A stretch of DNA of 19,708 bases. Origin: Pseudomonadota bacterium. Its GTDB lineage: Bacteria > SAR324 > XYD2-FULL-50-16 > JAHJRI01. Under the pieces are notes generated by a model. The model was not told where the DNA came from and searched no databases. It was given only the letters and a program-made list of their open reading frames with translations. Where the stretch lies: contig JAKSDL010000484.1 in assembly GCA_022360105.1 (NCBI GenBank), forward strand, positions 1 through 19,708, in the 5' to 3' direction. Made by a program: the position numbers and the translations under genes. The number at the start of each line of letters is the position of its first letter. Position 1 is the first letter of the stretch. Below, one piece after another: positions 1 to 7,948 of the stretch.

Positions 1-32
1 TAAACAGGTGTCATCGGTTCGCTGGTTTTAGC

Positions 33-51
33 TGCCGGATTACATCCGGCA
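33..51. repeat. perfect 8-bp hairpin, TAC loop
   Basis: The arms TGCCGGAT (33-40) and ATCCGGCA (44-51) are perfect reverse complements around a TAC loop. No T-run follows, so it does not look like an intrinsic terminator. It resembles the short TAC-loop hairpins at 7761-7773 and 7831-7843 in design but not in arm sequence. Its role is unknown. The rest of 1-90 is AT-rich and shows no gene. Confidence 0.5.
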
Positions 52-89
52 TGACTCAAATTTATAATTATTACAAATTGTTAAGTTTG

Positions 90-120
90 TAGAGCGGATC
101 AAGTAAAGCGGATCCGCCAA
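90..120. repeat. GGATC palindromic repeat, copy 1
   Basis: The arms GCGGATC (94-100) and GATCCGC (111-117) flank the 10-base loop AAGTAAAGCG. The same architecture, with a 10-base loop starting AA and an outer TAGRG, recurs at 6211-6248 and 7861-7895, which defines a dispersed intergenic family in this window. Such palindromes resemble REP-type elements. No transposase is visible here. This copy lies between the window start and the first kinase gene. Confidence 0.75.
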
Positions 121-144
121 CTTGATAAATCCCAGATTTTTAAC

Positions 145-169
145 AAACCGGGTGCTAGTGCCCGGTTTT
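145..169 (+). terminator. Rho-independent terminator
   Basis: The arms AAACCGGG (145-152) and CCCGGTTT (161-168) form a perfect 8-bp stem with a TGCTAGTG loop, and the 3' arm runs into TTTTC. This is the classic form of an intrinsic terminator. It would stop transcription coming from a gene left of the window and isolate the kinase cassette that begins 40 bases later. The inverse order (A-rich, then stem) also gives it some bidirectional potential. Confidence 0.75.
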
Positions 170-208
170 CTGCATTTCAGAAGGTAACAGTTTTTAAACA
201 AGTTTTAT

Positions 209-2341
209 ATGAGTTTTCCTGCGAATACACCCGACATAGACATGAATAAGCCATCACTTAATATGAAACAGATATCCGAAGATCCTTCTTTCCCTGCCCT
301 ATTTAAGAAGGATTCCATGGAAGGCCAAATTGCCTCCGAATACCATCCGGAGATTATGCTGGAATCTGTAAAAGAAAAAAGTAATCCGGTGATCCGCAGG
401 GAACTACAGACCATTACCCCAATTTATCAAGGCATACCCATGCCGGATTTGCTTGAAGTCTTCAAGCAGTTTCCGCAATACACGTTTTTTCCAGTCGTTG
501 ACGACAACAACGTCCCGCTTGGAATCATTCGGGAGCAAAAACTGAAGAAATTCGTTTATTCTCGGTTTGGTAGCACCTTGCTTGAGAATCCCGATCTCAA
601 AAACAATCTAAACGAATTTATTGAGCCGTGTACAATCGTAGATGTTAAGGACTCTAATGAAGAAATTTTGAAGACCTATTCAAAATCCGGAACAACGGAA
701 GGGGTAATTGTCACAATCAAATCCGCGTATCTCGGTGTTATATCTCTCCAGTCTCTCATCAAACTAGGGCACGAGAGAGAGCTTAGCCTTCAGGAAGCGT
801 ATAACCGGAAACTTGAACAAAAAAACAACGATATCAACAATATTCTCCAGAACATGAAGCAGGGGATATTTACCATTCTTGAAGATGGCACCATTCACCA
901 TGATTACTCAGCCTACCTTGAAGATATCTTTGAAACTAAAGATATAGAAGGCAAGTATTACTTTGATCTGATTTTCAACCATTCCAATTTGGCAAAGGAC
1001 CGCCTGGCTCAAGCAAAAAGTGCTATTGAAAACAGTCTCGGTGAAGACCTCATGATCTTTGAGGTCAATTCACATCTTTTCATCGAAAAATACCAGCTGC
1101 AATTTGAGGATGATCGGAAGAAGCATATCGATCTATTCTGGAATCCCATTGTTGATGAAAATGACGTCATCAAACGGATTGTTGTTAACATCCGTGATAT
1201 GACTGAAATGGTGAAATTGCAGGAAATGGCAGATCAGCAGCAAAAAGAGTTTAATTTTATTACCAAAGTCTTTTCTATATCATTCGAAAACTTTGAAACC
1301 TTTATTTCCTCTTCAAAACGTTATGTCCAATCTTGTCTGGGCCTTTTGGAGACTCACAGCAAACTGAACCTGTCCGTGATCGCCCATATCTTCAGAAATC
1401 TGCATACTATTAAGGGGAATTCAAGACTGTATGGATTTGATGATCTTGCCAGTCTGGTTCATGACGTTGAGGATCTGGTCAATCGTGTACGTTCACGTGA
1501 AGTGAAGTATGACAGCAATCGATTGCATACAGAGATTAGTAAAATAGAAGAAACATTGATCAATTATGATGAGCTGATCCAAAGCAAACTTCAGGGATTT
1601 CTAAAAACAAAACATCGAGGTGTCTTTCTGGATGATCAGCTCTTCGGGGCCTTAAAGGAGACAATATTAAACGAAACCTGCGATAGCCTGCCCGACTCCA
1701 TTGATACGATCATTCGCTCTAAAAAGATACTACAGGCATACGATACCATCTCTCTTAATTCGGTGTTTAATGAGATCGATGATAGCCTTGATGACATGGC
1801 TAAAATAGCCAAAAAACAAAAACCAAATCTTTTTGTTAACAATAATAAAATACGAATTTCCCGTGATATTTCTTCTATTTTGAACATTGTTGTTATGCAT
1901 TCCATTAGAAACTCCCTGAGTCATGGGATTGAAGATCCGGAAGTACGCAAACGCTTGAATAAAAGAGAACAAGGGAATATTCACCTGGAATCACAACTGA
2001 CTGAAGAAAAACTCTCCATTACCTATTGGGATGACGGTGCGGGGTTGGATTTAAACAAGATCATGAAAAAGGCCCGTGACTTGGGATTAATTAAGATTAA
2101 CAAACCCCTGGGATCCAGACAGGTCGCCAGGTTTATTTTTAGCCCCGGACTCAGTACAGCTGAGAAAGTGACAGAAATCGCAGGACGAGGAGTGGGGATG
2201 GATGCCATCTTAAAAGCGATAACCAGTGTTAGTGGAAGCATTGATATCGTTTTGCAACAAAAAAGCAACACCAATAATTCCAGGCAACCATTTAAATTCA
2301 TCTTCCATTTTCCTTCCCAATACGCTTTGACGCTGGATTGA
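209..2341 (+). CDS. CheA-like hybrid sensor kinase: CBS pair, PAS, HPt, HATPase
   Basis: A 710-residue cytoplasmic CheA-type histidine kinase that should autophosphorylate on its HPt histidine and pass phosphate to a receiver, probably the adjacent CheY-like protein. Residues about 67-185 look like two CBS motifs (VVDDNNVPLGII; VIVTIKSAYLGVISL), and 208-335 a PAS-like sensor ending in NIRDMTE. The HPt site is H399 in LHTIKGN. The ATPase follows: H564-x3-N568 (N box), DDGAGL 608-613, PG-STA, and GRGVGM 659-664, all as in CheA P4. No CheW-like P5 domain follows and the usual P3 dimerisation region is not recognisable, so it is not a standard array kinase. No signal peptide or membrane helix is seen. 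The start at 209 has no good Shine-Dalgarno; an in-frame TAA at 194-196 rules out a longer protein, and Met12 (242) is an alternative start. Confidence 0.88.
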   Translation: MSFPANTPDIDMNKPSLNMKQISEDPSFPALFKKDSMEGQIASEYHPEIMLESVKEKSNPVIRRELQTITPIYQGIPMPDLLEVFKQFPQYTFFPVVDDNNVPLGIIREQKLKKFVYSRFGSTLLENPDLKNNLNEFIEPCTIVDVKDSNEEILKTYSKSGTTEGVIVTIKSAYLGVISLQSLIKLGHERELSLQEAYNRKLEQKNNDINNILQNMKQGIFTILEDGTIHHDYSAYLEDIFETKDIEGKYYFDLIFNHSNLAKDRLAQAKSAIENSLGEDLMIFEVNSHLFIEKYQLQFEDDRKKHIDLFWNPIVDENDVIKRIVVNIRDMTEMVKLQEMADQQQKEFNFITKVFSISFENFETFISSSKRYVQSCLGLLETHSKLNLSVIAHIFRNLHTIKGNSRLYGFDDLASLVHDVEDLVNRVRSREVKYDSNRLHTEISKIEETLINYDELIQSKLQGFLKTKHRGVFLDDQLFGALKETILNETCDSLPDSIDTIIRSKKILQAYDTISLNSVFNEIDDSLDDMAKIAKKQKPNLFVNNNKIRISRDISSILNIVVMHSIRNSLSHGIEDPEVRKRLNKREQGNIHLESQLTEEKLSITYWDDGAGLDLNKIMKKARDLGLIKINKPLGSRQVARFIFSPGLSTAEKVTEIAGRGVGMDAILKAITSVSGSIDIVLQQKSNTNNSRQPFKFIFHFPSQYALTLD

Positions 2342-2395
2342 AAAAAAGGAGAACAGCTCCTGAACAAAGAATTATTATCGTGATGTAAGGATATT

Positions 2396-2764
2396 ATGGC
2401 AAAAATATTAGTGGTCGACGATTCTGAAACCGTAAGAAACAGACTTATAACAGACCTTGAGGCAGTCGGCCATGTCGTACTTGAAGCTGATAACGGAGTG
2501 AAAGGACTGCAAACACTCGATTCCAACCAGGACACCAACATTGTCATCAGTGATGTGAACATGCCGGAGATGGATGGCATAACCATGTGCTCTAAAATAA
2601 ATGAAAAACCCGAATTCAAAGATGTCCATCTGTTTGTTTTGACGACTGAATTTGACCAGGAATTAAAGAACAAAGGTAAACAGGCCGGGGTAAAACTCTG
2701 GATCACCAAACCAGTCAAAATGCCAAAATTAATCGAAGTCATTCAAAAAATACTCGATCGCTAG
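2396..2764 (+). CDS. CheY-like single-domain response regulator
   Basis: A 122-residue stand-alone receiver domain. D8 and D9 form the acidic Mg pocket, D53 (in ISDVNMPEMDG) is the phosphoacceptor, T83/T84 is the switch threonine and K105 sits in the conserved TKPVK segment. No output domain is attached, so it signals by protein-protein contact or acts as a phosphate shuttle. A TAAGGA Shine-Dalgarno (2386-2391) lies just before the ATG. It sits 54 bases after the first CheA-like kinase and upstream of a CheX-like phosphatase, which suggests it is the shared substrate of both. Whether it binds the flagellar switch (FliM), as true CheY does, cannot be read from the sequence. Confidence 0.93.
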   Translation: MAKILVVDDSETVRNRLITDLEAVGHVVLEADNGVKGLQTLDSNQDTNIVISDVNMPEMDGITMCSKINEKPEFKDVHLFVLTTEFDQELKNKGKQAGVKLWITKPVKMPKLIEVIQKILDR

Positions 2765-2888
2765 TGTTTTTTATCAAATCCCATGCGATCCGAAACGACA
2801 CTATTCACCCAGTTTGTTGGCCAGTTACCTCATCAATGCAACCCAAATCGCCAAACAAATCTAATGACTTATTCTTAAAGAAAAGACC

Positions 2889-3503
2889 ATGGAAAATGAA
2901 ATTCGTGTCCACAATCCTGGCTACCAGGTATCCGACTATAAAAGCAAAATAGGAAAGATTGTCCGCCAGGTCACTCTTTCCAGGATGCACCAGTACACAG
3001 ATAACGAAAGTTTTAAACTGGTGGAATTTGATGAAGAAACTCCCCAGGGATATGTATTTGCCAACAGCATGTCTGTAATAGTGATTGCTGGAAAATCATT
3101 GCGAATCATTCTGAAGGCCCATTTTAACCACAAGGATTCCAAACCGATAGCCAGACAGTTGTTTGGTACCGAAGATATAGACGACATGAAGTCGTTTGAT
3201 GTGATGAAGGAATACTGCAACCTGGCAGCCGGCTTCATAAAAAAAATCTGTATCGAACAGGATATCCCTGTTGGTATCAGTTTACCCATTGTCACCCTGG
3301 GATTTAACGAGGTGTTTTCCAGTCCCAGCGATTTGGAGCAAAAAACCGTATTTGAAGATGCCTGGTGCCTGAAAAATGAGCAGAGCAACATAGTCTGCAG
3401 TTGTCTGGTCGATGTATTTGAATCGGAAACTGTTGATAACTTGATGGAGTATGAATTGACCGAAGCTGAAGAAGATAACGACAGCGACTACGAGTTTCTA
3501 TAA
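2889..3503 (+). CDS. CheX/CheC-like CheY-P phosphatase
   Basis: A 204-residue protein with the phosphatase signature of the CheC/CheX/FliY family. D104-x3-E108-x2-N111 lies in the helix SFDVMKEYCNLAAGF, and a proline (P133) follows after 21 intervening residues, close to the family pattern [DS]-x3-E-x2-N-x22-P. In this family E and N position water and phospho-Asp to dephosphorylate CheY-P. Only one such motif is present, as in CheX, whereas CheC carries two. The N-terminal 40 residues and an acidic tail (YELTEAEEDNDSDYEFL) extend beyond the usual CheX length of about 150. The upstream 124-base gap shows no gene. The stop is 15 bases before the next kinase, so the genes are probably co-transcribed. 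Confidence 0.75.
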   Translation: MENEIRVHNPGYQVSDYKSKIGKIVRQVTLSRMHQYTDNESFKLVEFDEETPQGYVFANSMSVIVIAGKSLRIILKAHFNHKDSKPIARQLFGTEDIDDMKSFDVMKEYCNLAAGFIKKICIEQDIPVGISLPIVTLGFNEVFSSPSDLEQKTVFEDAWCLKNEQSNIVCSCLVDVFESETVDNLMEYELTEAEEDNDSDYEFL

Positions 3504-3518
3504 GAAGGAGAAGTAACA

Positions 3519-6170
3519 ATGGAATCCATTAATCATGATCTTCAGGCATCATACAGCGTCATAAAACTGCTGGAAGGGTCAAATCTTAATTCTGAACGTG
3601 TTTTTCAATCTCTGCCGGGAGTATTTGCCATCATTAATGAAAAAGGCGAGATACTAAGGGGAAATAAGACCGTTGCCAACCACTTGAATTGCCAATTTGA
3701 AGACATTTTAAAAAAACCGTTTGCCAATCTGTTTGCCGAAGAAAACTGGACTATTTTCTCAAAACATTTGAACCAGTTAAGAAACCGTGGCATCGACCGG
3801 GAACACGTGGAATTCGAACTCGGCATTGAAGACCCCGATATGATATCAGGTGAAAGGGTGCACTATTGGCACCTGGGTACAATGAACGTCAGCAGTCCGG
3901 CAGAAGGAGATTTAACAATTATCATCGGTGAAGATATATCCCTTCTCAGGGAGTCGGAGCAAAAGCTGAATGAGGTTTTTTCCACCATTCCTTTGGGTAT
4001 TTTTACCATCAATCTGGAAGGAAAAATTGAAGATTATTACTCCTCCCACCTGGAGTTGCTGCTTGGTCAAAAAGACCTCACCGGACGCACCATTGGCAAT
4101 GTTTTATTTGAACCAATCATGGACGACCTGACAGAGGAGGAGCAGGAAGGTGTGGTCAGCCTGGATTTTATATTGGGCCAGGGAGCTTCAACCTATGACA
4201 TGCTCGAACCGTTTTTCCCAAAACAGATCTTCTTCCCTGTTCCCCACCAGGAAGATAAGGGGAGATGGCTGAAAATAAAATACCAGCCGGTTATTTACGA
4301 CGATACCGTTAAAAGACTATTGGTGATCTTGGAAGACAGAACCGAAATCGTAAAAACCAGGGAAATCCAGAAAAAAGCCAGACTTCTGGAAGATCAAAGC
4401 ATTCAGCGGGTATTTCAGCTGAAACAGTTGGACGCCGGCGGTTTGCATCTGTACCTGAAAGAGCTGGGACATTTGATTCAGCGGTTGGAAGAGGAACAGA
4501 AAACCCAGGTCGGAAAGAACAAATTATTTGCCACTACTCATGGCATCAAAGGCATAGCCCGAGTCGCCGGTTTTACATTCCTACAAGCCGCGGCCAGTAA
4601 CCTTGAGTCCAGCTTCCAAAACACGACAGATATCATCTCCGATAATGTAGACAAAAGGTTTCAAGAACTTTTCAACGAATATGCAGCCATCTTTTCCCTG
4701 TACAAGGCTATCTATCCGGAAAAAGCAAGCCTTTTTTCCGCAAAGGAAACCGGAAAGTCGAATGAGGAAAAAGACAATCCATTGGGGGATATGTTTTCCA
4801 GATACAACTCCCTGCTGAACGCCCCTAGTTCTCTCAATAAAACGTTTCAAATTGACCAGCTTTTTTGGGGCCTGCTCTCCTACCACTACACCTTCGCCAG
4901 TACACTGGAGGAAGGTCTCCAGACTCAGGCCGCGAAAACAGCCAAAAGTCTGGGTAAAAAAGTCATCATACATTTTGATTGGGGCAATGTGCTGGTTAAA
5001 ACCAGTGTTCTTTCAGCACTGAATGAATGCCTGATTCATCTGATTAACAATGCCATCGACCACGGAATCGAGTCTCCGGAAGATCGTATCAAAGCGGGGA
5101 AAGAGCCCGTTGGCAATGTGAAGATCATTGTTGGTGAAAAAGACTCTGTTTTAACCTGTGACGTTAGCGACGATGGTAAAGGACTGGACGATATCAAGAT
5201 CAGGGAAACTGCTGCCCAAAAAGGAATCAAAACCACCTTGGAACTCACAGAAATGAGTAACAGTGAAATCCTGCAATTAATCCTGCATCCGGGATTTTCA
5301 ACCGCCAAATCTGTCACCGACACCAGCGGAAGAGGCATCGGTATGGAAGCGGTAACCAGTAACCTGGAAAAATTTCGAGGTGCCATACACATCGAATCCA
5401 ACAAGGGAATCGGTACCAACTTTCATCTCTCTTTTCAATTGATCGGAAGAGATGATCTCCAATTTGCCAAGCGTTGTTATCCGCTTTCCTATTTCAAAAA
5501 AGTTATCAACGACTATCTGGACACCATTATTAGGGATCATCAGTTTGACATTGAAACAGATTTTGAGAAGGGATTTGAAAAAGGGGTTTATTATGGCGAT
5601 CTTGTTAAAGCAATCGTCTGCTTTTCCACCTATATCGGCAACTATGCCTCCAAGGGAAAATTGCTGGTACAGTTCAGTCTGGCAAAGGATTTTTATATTC
5701 GCTGTTCCTGCAAGGTTGTAGAGCCAAAACAGTCCCAGGTTACAACCCCACAATTCAAAACACCGCTCCAACTGTGCAGCTACTTCATTCAAAAGGACAA
5801 CGGGGTATTATTAGAAAAAGACAGCATTGTTGATCTACAGATACCCTGCTATTTCCACGCGAAAGGTGCTCCCGATTTGTTTATCGGATTTACTCAAAAG
5901 GTTGATCCCAAACTGGCTAAATCTACCTTTAATAAAATCAAAGAAGTTGCCAGTGAACTGGATGTCAACGTTGAGTTTTCCGGAAACAAGGAAAAAGTGA
6001 ACATGTTGATTTATCCTTCTATTAGCAAGCATCGAAACAAATTATTGCTGCCGTATCCGGGATTCACTGTTAATTCTTCTAAAAAAATGATTCAACATGA
6101 CATGCTGGGGGGTATTGAGAGACTGGTCACTTTGAACAAAAGAAAAAACAGTTCTCAGGATAATAAATAG
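3519..6170 (+). CDS. CheA-like sensor kinase: PAS, PAS, HPt, HATPase, C-terminal extension
   Basis: An 883-residue cytoplasmic kinase. A strong AAGGAG (3505-3510) sets the start. Two PAS-like sensors span about 25-145 and 150-275, each ending in a typical GEDIS / LEDRTEI strand. HPt: H341 in THGIKGIA. ATPase: H507-x3-N511 (N box), DDGKGLD 551-557, LHPGFSTA, GRGIGM 604-609 and GTNF 632-635. As in the kinase at 209, no CheW domain follows. Instead a 240-residue C-terminal part (about 640-883) with no recognised family is present; about 655-800 has the pattern of a degenerate second ATPase fold (see findings). It belongs with the upstream CheY-like and CheX-like genes. The domain order HPt then ATPase matches CheA and differs from ordinary HisKA kinases. 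Confidence 0.88.
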   Translation: MESINHDLQASYSVIKLLEGSNLNSERVFQSLPGVFAIINEKGEILRGNKTVANHLNCQFEDILKKPFANLFAEENWTIFSKHLNQLRNRGIDREHVEFELGIEDPDMISGERVHYWHLGTMNVSSPAEGDLTIIIGEDISLLRESEQKLNEVFSTIPLGIFTINLEGKIEDYYSSHLELLLGQKDLTGRTIGNVLFEPIMDDLTEEEQEGVVSLDFILGQGASTYDMLEPFFPKQIFFPVPHQEDKGRWLKIKYQPVIYDDTVKRLLVILEDRTEIVKTREIQKKARLLEDQSIQRVFQLKQLDAGGLHLYLKELGHLIQRLEEEQKTQVGKNKLFATTHGIKGIARVAGFTFLQAAASNLESSFQNTTDIISDNVDKRFQELFNEYAAIFSLYKAIYPEKASLFSAKETGKSNEEKDNPLGDMFSRYNSLLNAPSSLNKTFQIDQLFWGLLSYHYTFASTLEEGLQTQAAKTAKSLGKKVIIHFDWGNVLVKTSVLSALNECLIHLINNAIDHGIESPEDRIKAGKEPVGNVKIIVGEKDSVLTCDVSDDGKGLDDIKIRETAAQKGIKTTLELTEMSNSEILQLILHPGFSTAKSVTDTSGRGIGMEAVTSNLEKFRGAIHIESNKGIGTNFHLSFQLIGRDDLQFAKRCYPLSYFKKVINDYLDTIIRDHQFDIETDFEKGFEKGVYYGDLVKAIVCFSTYIGNYASKGKLLVQFSLAKDFYIRCSCKVVEPKQSQVTTPQFKTPLQLCSYFIQKDNGVLLEKDSIVDLQIPCYFHAKGAPDLFIGFTQKVDPKLAKSTFNKIKEVASELDVNVEFSGNKEKVNMLIYPSISKHRNKLLLPYPGFTVNSSKKMIQHDMLGGIERLVTLNKRKNSSQDNK

Positions 6171-6210
6171 ATCCTTTGGAAAGCCTGGCCATAAAACTAA
6201 TATCATATGG

Positions 6211-6248
6211 TTATAGAGTGGATCAATCAAAGGGGATCCACTCTACAA
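6211..6248. repeat. GGATC palindromic repeat, copy 2
   Basis: The arms AGAGTGGATC (6215-6224) and GATCCACTCT (6235-6244) are perfect 10-base reverse complements around the loop AATCAAAGGG. This is the longest stem of the family. It lies in the 190-base gap between the second kinase and the MFS gene, 41 bases after the kinase stop codon. No T-run follows. The rest of the gap, to 6360, shows no gene or clear promoter. Confidence 0.8.
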
Positions 6249-6360
6249 GCATCCCCTTCCCATCGATTAATAGGTTGACCATTCTTGAATTTGCAGACAT
6301 GGTATTGGGAAATAATCCGCAAAAATCCCAAGCTAGAAATGATCCTGTTAGTCGATTGAA

Positions 6361-7746
6361 ATGAAAGAAAAATACACCACATTCACCATCGTTTACATCC
6401 TTGCCCTGGCACAGTTTGCCACCCCATTTATGTTTGCAGGCGTTGGTATCGCTTTGCCGGCCATGGGAAAAGAGCTGCAGGCCAGCGGGGTTCAACTGGG
6501 TTTGATAGAAATTGTCTACCTGGGCGCCGCCTGTGCCTTTTTGTTACCTTTTGGTCGCTTCGCTGATCTGACGGATCGCGTTGCGCTTTTTAAATTCGGG
6601 TTGCTGGTATACACGCTCTGCACACTGGTTATCGGCTTTCTATCGTCAACGCCTGCCATTGTGGCATTTCGCTTCATTCAGGGCATTTCTGCCGCATTAA
6701 TCATGGCAACCAACATGGCCATACTGACCGACGCAGTCCCCAAACAATCGCTTGGCAGGGCCATTGGTATCAATGTTGGAGCAGTATACCTGGGATTGTC
6801 TGCAGGACCGTTCATTGCCGGTTGGATCACCAGCTTTTACGGCTGGAGATGGGTATTTTATATTACTTTTATCCCTCTAGTGTTAGCATATTTACTGATA
6901 CTGTTCAGTCTCAAATCCAATTGGAAGAAGCCTCAAGAGAGTTTCGACTGGATTGGAGCAACCACCATAATTGTCTCTGTTTTTCTTTTAATCGCCGGCA
7001 GTGCGCTGTTTGGAGAATCCATTTTTGGATTTATTTTGACCATAGCCGGTTTTACGGTGGGCGCCTTCTTCTTTGTATTTGAGCAACGCATTCCTGAGCC
7101 GCTTATCAACCTGGGAAAAGTCAAAAGAAACTCGGTACTGCTGATTGCGCTGATCCTCCAGTTGTTGATGTATACAGGGGCTTTTGGGATCTCCTTTTTG
7201 TTCAGTCTTTATCTGCAGATGGTCAAAGGGCTTTCACCCCAGGCAGCCGGACAGATTCTTGTGGTATCACCGGTGGTCATGGCATTGTTCGCCCCTGTTT
7301 GTGGACGTTTGGCTGATCGCTATTCACCCCAGATTTTAGCGACCATCGGTTTAAGCTGCAGTGTGATTGCAACCGCAGCTGCCATTCAGGTTGTTGCTGA
7401 TACCCGGATTCCGATACTGATCAGCATTCTGGTGTTGCAGGGATTAAGCTTCGCCATCTTCTCCTCGCCTAACATGGCAATCATAATGAACAGCGTCACT
7501 CCTCCGGAATATGGAATTGCTTCAGCCTTGTCCGCCAAACTGCGATCCCTGGGAATGGTATTCAGTATGATGGTGATTACGATTTTTATGTCGTTTCTGC
7601 TAGGACAGCAAATGATCGACACACATCAAAACGAATTTTTGCTGGTGATGCGACTGTCGTTCATCGTGTTTACCGTCTTCGCCGGTATCGGCACGGTGCT
7701 TTCACTGTTAAAAGCGGCGAACAGGAATGTAAAGGGTGAAGGCTGA
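6361..7746 (+). CDS. MFS drug-type exporter (DHA2 / EmrB-QacA-like)
   Basis: A 461-residue inner-membrane transporter, probably a proton-driven exporter of small hydrophobic or toxic compounds; the substrate is unknown. Hydrophobic segments run through the whole length, in number compatible with the 14-helix DHA2 group. Motif A is seen as FGRFADLTDR after helix 2. The antiporter motif C is seen as GLSAGPFIAGW in helix 5, followed by FYGWRWVFYI. A second motif-A-like CGRLADRYS lies in the C-terminal half. An in-frame TAG at 6349-6351 limits the start to 6361. No convincing Shine-Dalgarno precedes it. It stands alone between repeat-filled gaps, and no MarR or TetR regulator is adjacent. Confidence 0.88.
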   Translation: MKEKYTTFTIVYILALAQFATPFMFAGVGIALPAMGKELQASGVQLGLIEIVYLGAACAFLLPFGRFADLTDRVALFKFGLLVYTLCTLVIGFLSSTPAIVAFRFIQGISAALIMATNMAILTDAVPKQSLGRAIGINVGAVYLGLSAGPFIAGWITSFYGWRWVFYITFIPLVLAYLLILFSLKSNWKKPQESFDWIGATTIIVSVFLLIAGSALFGESIFGFILTIAGFTVGAFFFVFEQRIPEPLINLGKVKRNSVLLIALILQLLMYTGAFGISFLFSLYLQMVKGLSPQAAGQILVVSPVVMALFAPVCGRLADRYSPQILATIGLSCSVIATAAAIQVVADTRIPILISILVLQGLSFAIFSSPNMAIIMNSVTPPEYGIASALSAKLRSLGMVFSMMVITIFMSFLLGQQMIDTHQNEFLLVMRLSFIVFTVFAGIGTVLSLLKAANRNVKGEG

Positions 7747-7750
7747 AGGA

Positions 7751-7846
7751 TATCTGTACCGTTCCTACGGAACTCAATAGATCTTTGCTTCCAAATTACC
7801 GGTGGTTAACACCGCTGGCTACTACATACCGCCCCTACGGGGCTTA
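7751..7846 (-). repeat. three-hairpin intergenic element, unit A
   Basis: Three stem-loops lie in a row: GTTCC-TAC-GGAAC (7761-7773), CGGTG-GTTAA-CACCG (7800-7814) and GCCCC-TAC-GGGGC (7831-7843). Read on the minus strand, their order and spacer text match unit B at 7949-8040, including an identical 13-base block TAGTAGCCAGCGG (here 7812-7824). It follows the MFS stop codon directly. Compensating changes in the outer stems (GTTCC/GGAAC against GTCCC/GGGAC; GCCCC/GGGGC against ATCCC/GGGAT) suggest that the structure is conserved. Confidence 0.75.
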
Positions 7847-7860
7847 CCTCAATCATAGTT

Positions 7861-7895
7861 TGTAGGGTGGATCAAGCGAAGCGGATCCACCAACA
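7861..7895. repeat. GGATC palindromic repeat, copy 3
   Basis: The arms GGTGGATC (7866-7873) and GATCCACC (7884-7891) enclose the 10-base loop AAGCGAAGCG. It sits near the centre of the inverted pair formed by units A and B, in the gap between the convergent MFS and ATPase genes. Confidence 0.8.
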
Positions 7896-7948
7896 CGCAT
7901 TATTACGCAGTCTAAATGCGGCCTTTGTGGCGCTTACGTTAATAACAA

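Noticed and set aside
2023..2742. 239-codon open frame on the minus strand opposite the first kinase and CheY
   Set aside because: It lies antisense to two clearly conserved proteins, is rich in Ser/Thr/Leu as expected of a shadow frame, and shows no family features.
2764..2952. 62-codon frame between the CheY-like and CheX-like genes
   Set aside because: It overlaps the recognised CheX-like gene in another frame, has no Shine-Dalgarno and no resemblance to a protein family; the gap is treated as non-coding.
5298..5792. 164-codon minus-strand frame inside the second kinase
   Set aside because: It is fully antisense to the conserved ATPase region and extension of the kinase; composition and lack of a ribosome site mark it as a shadow.
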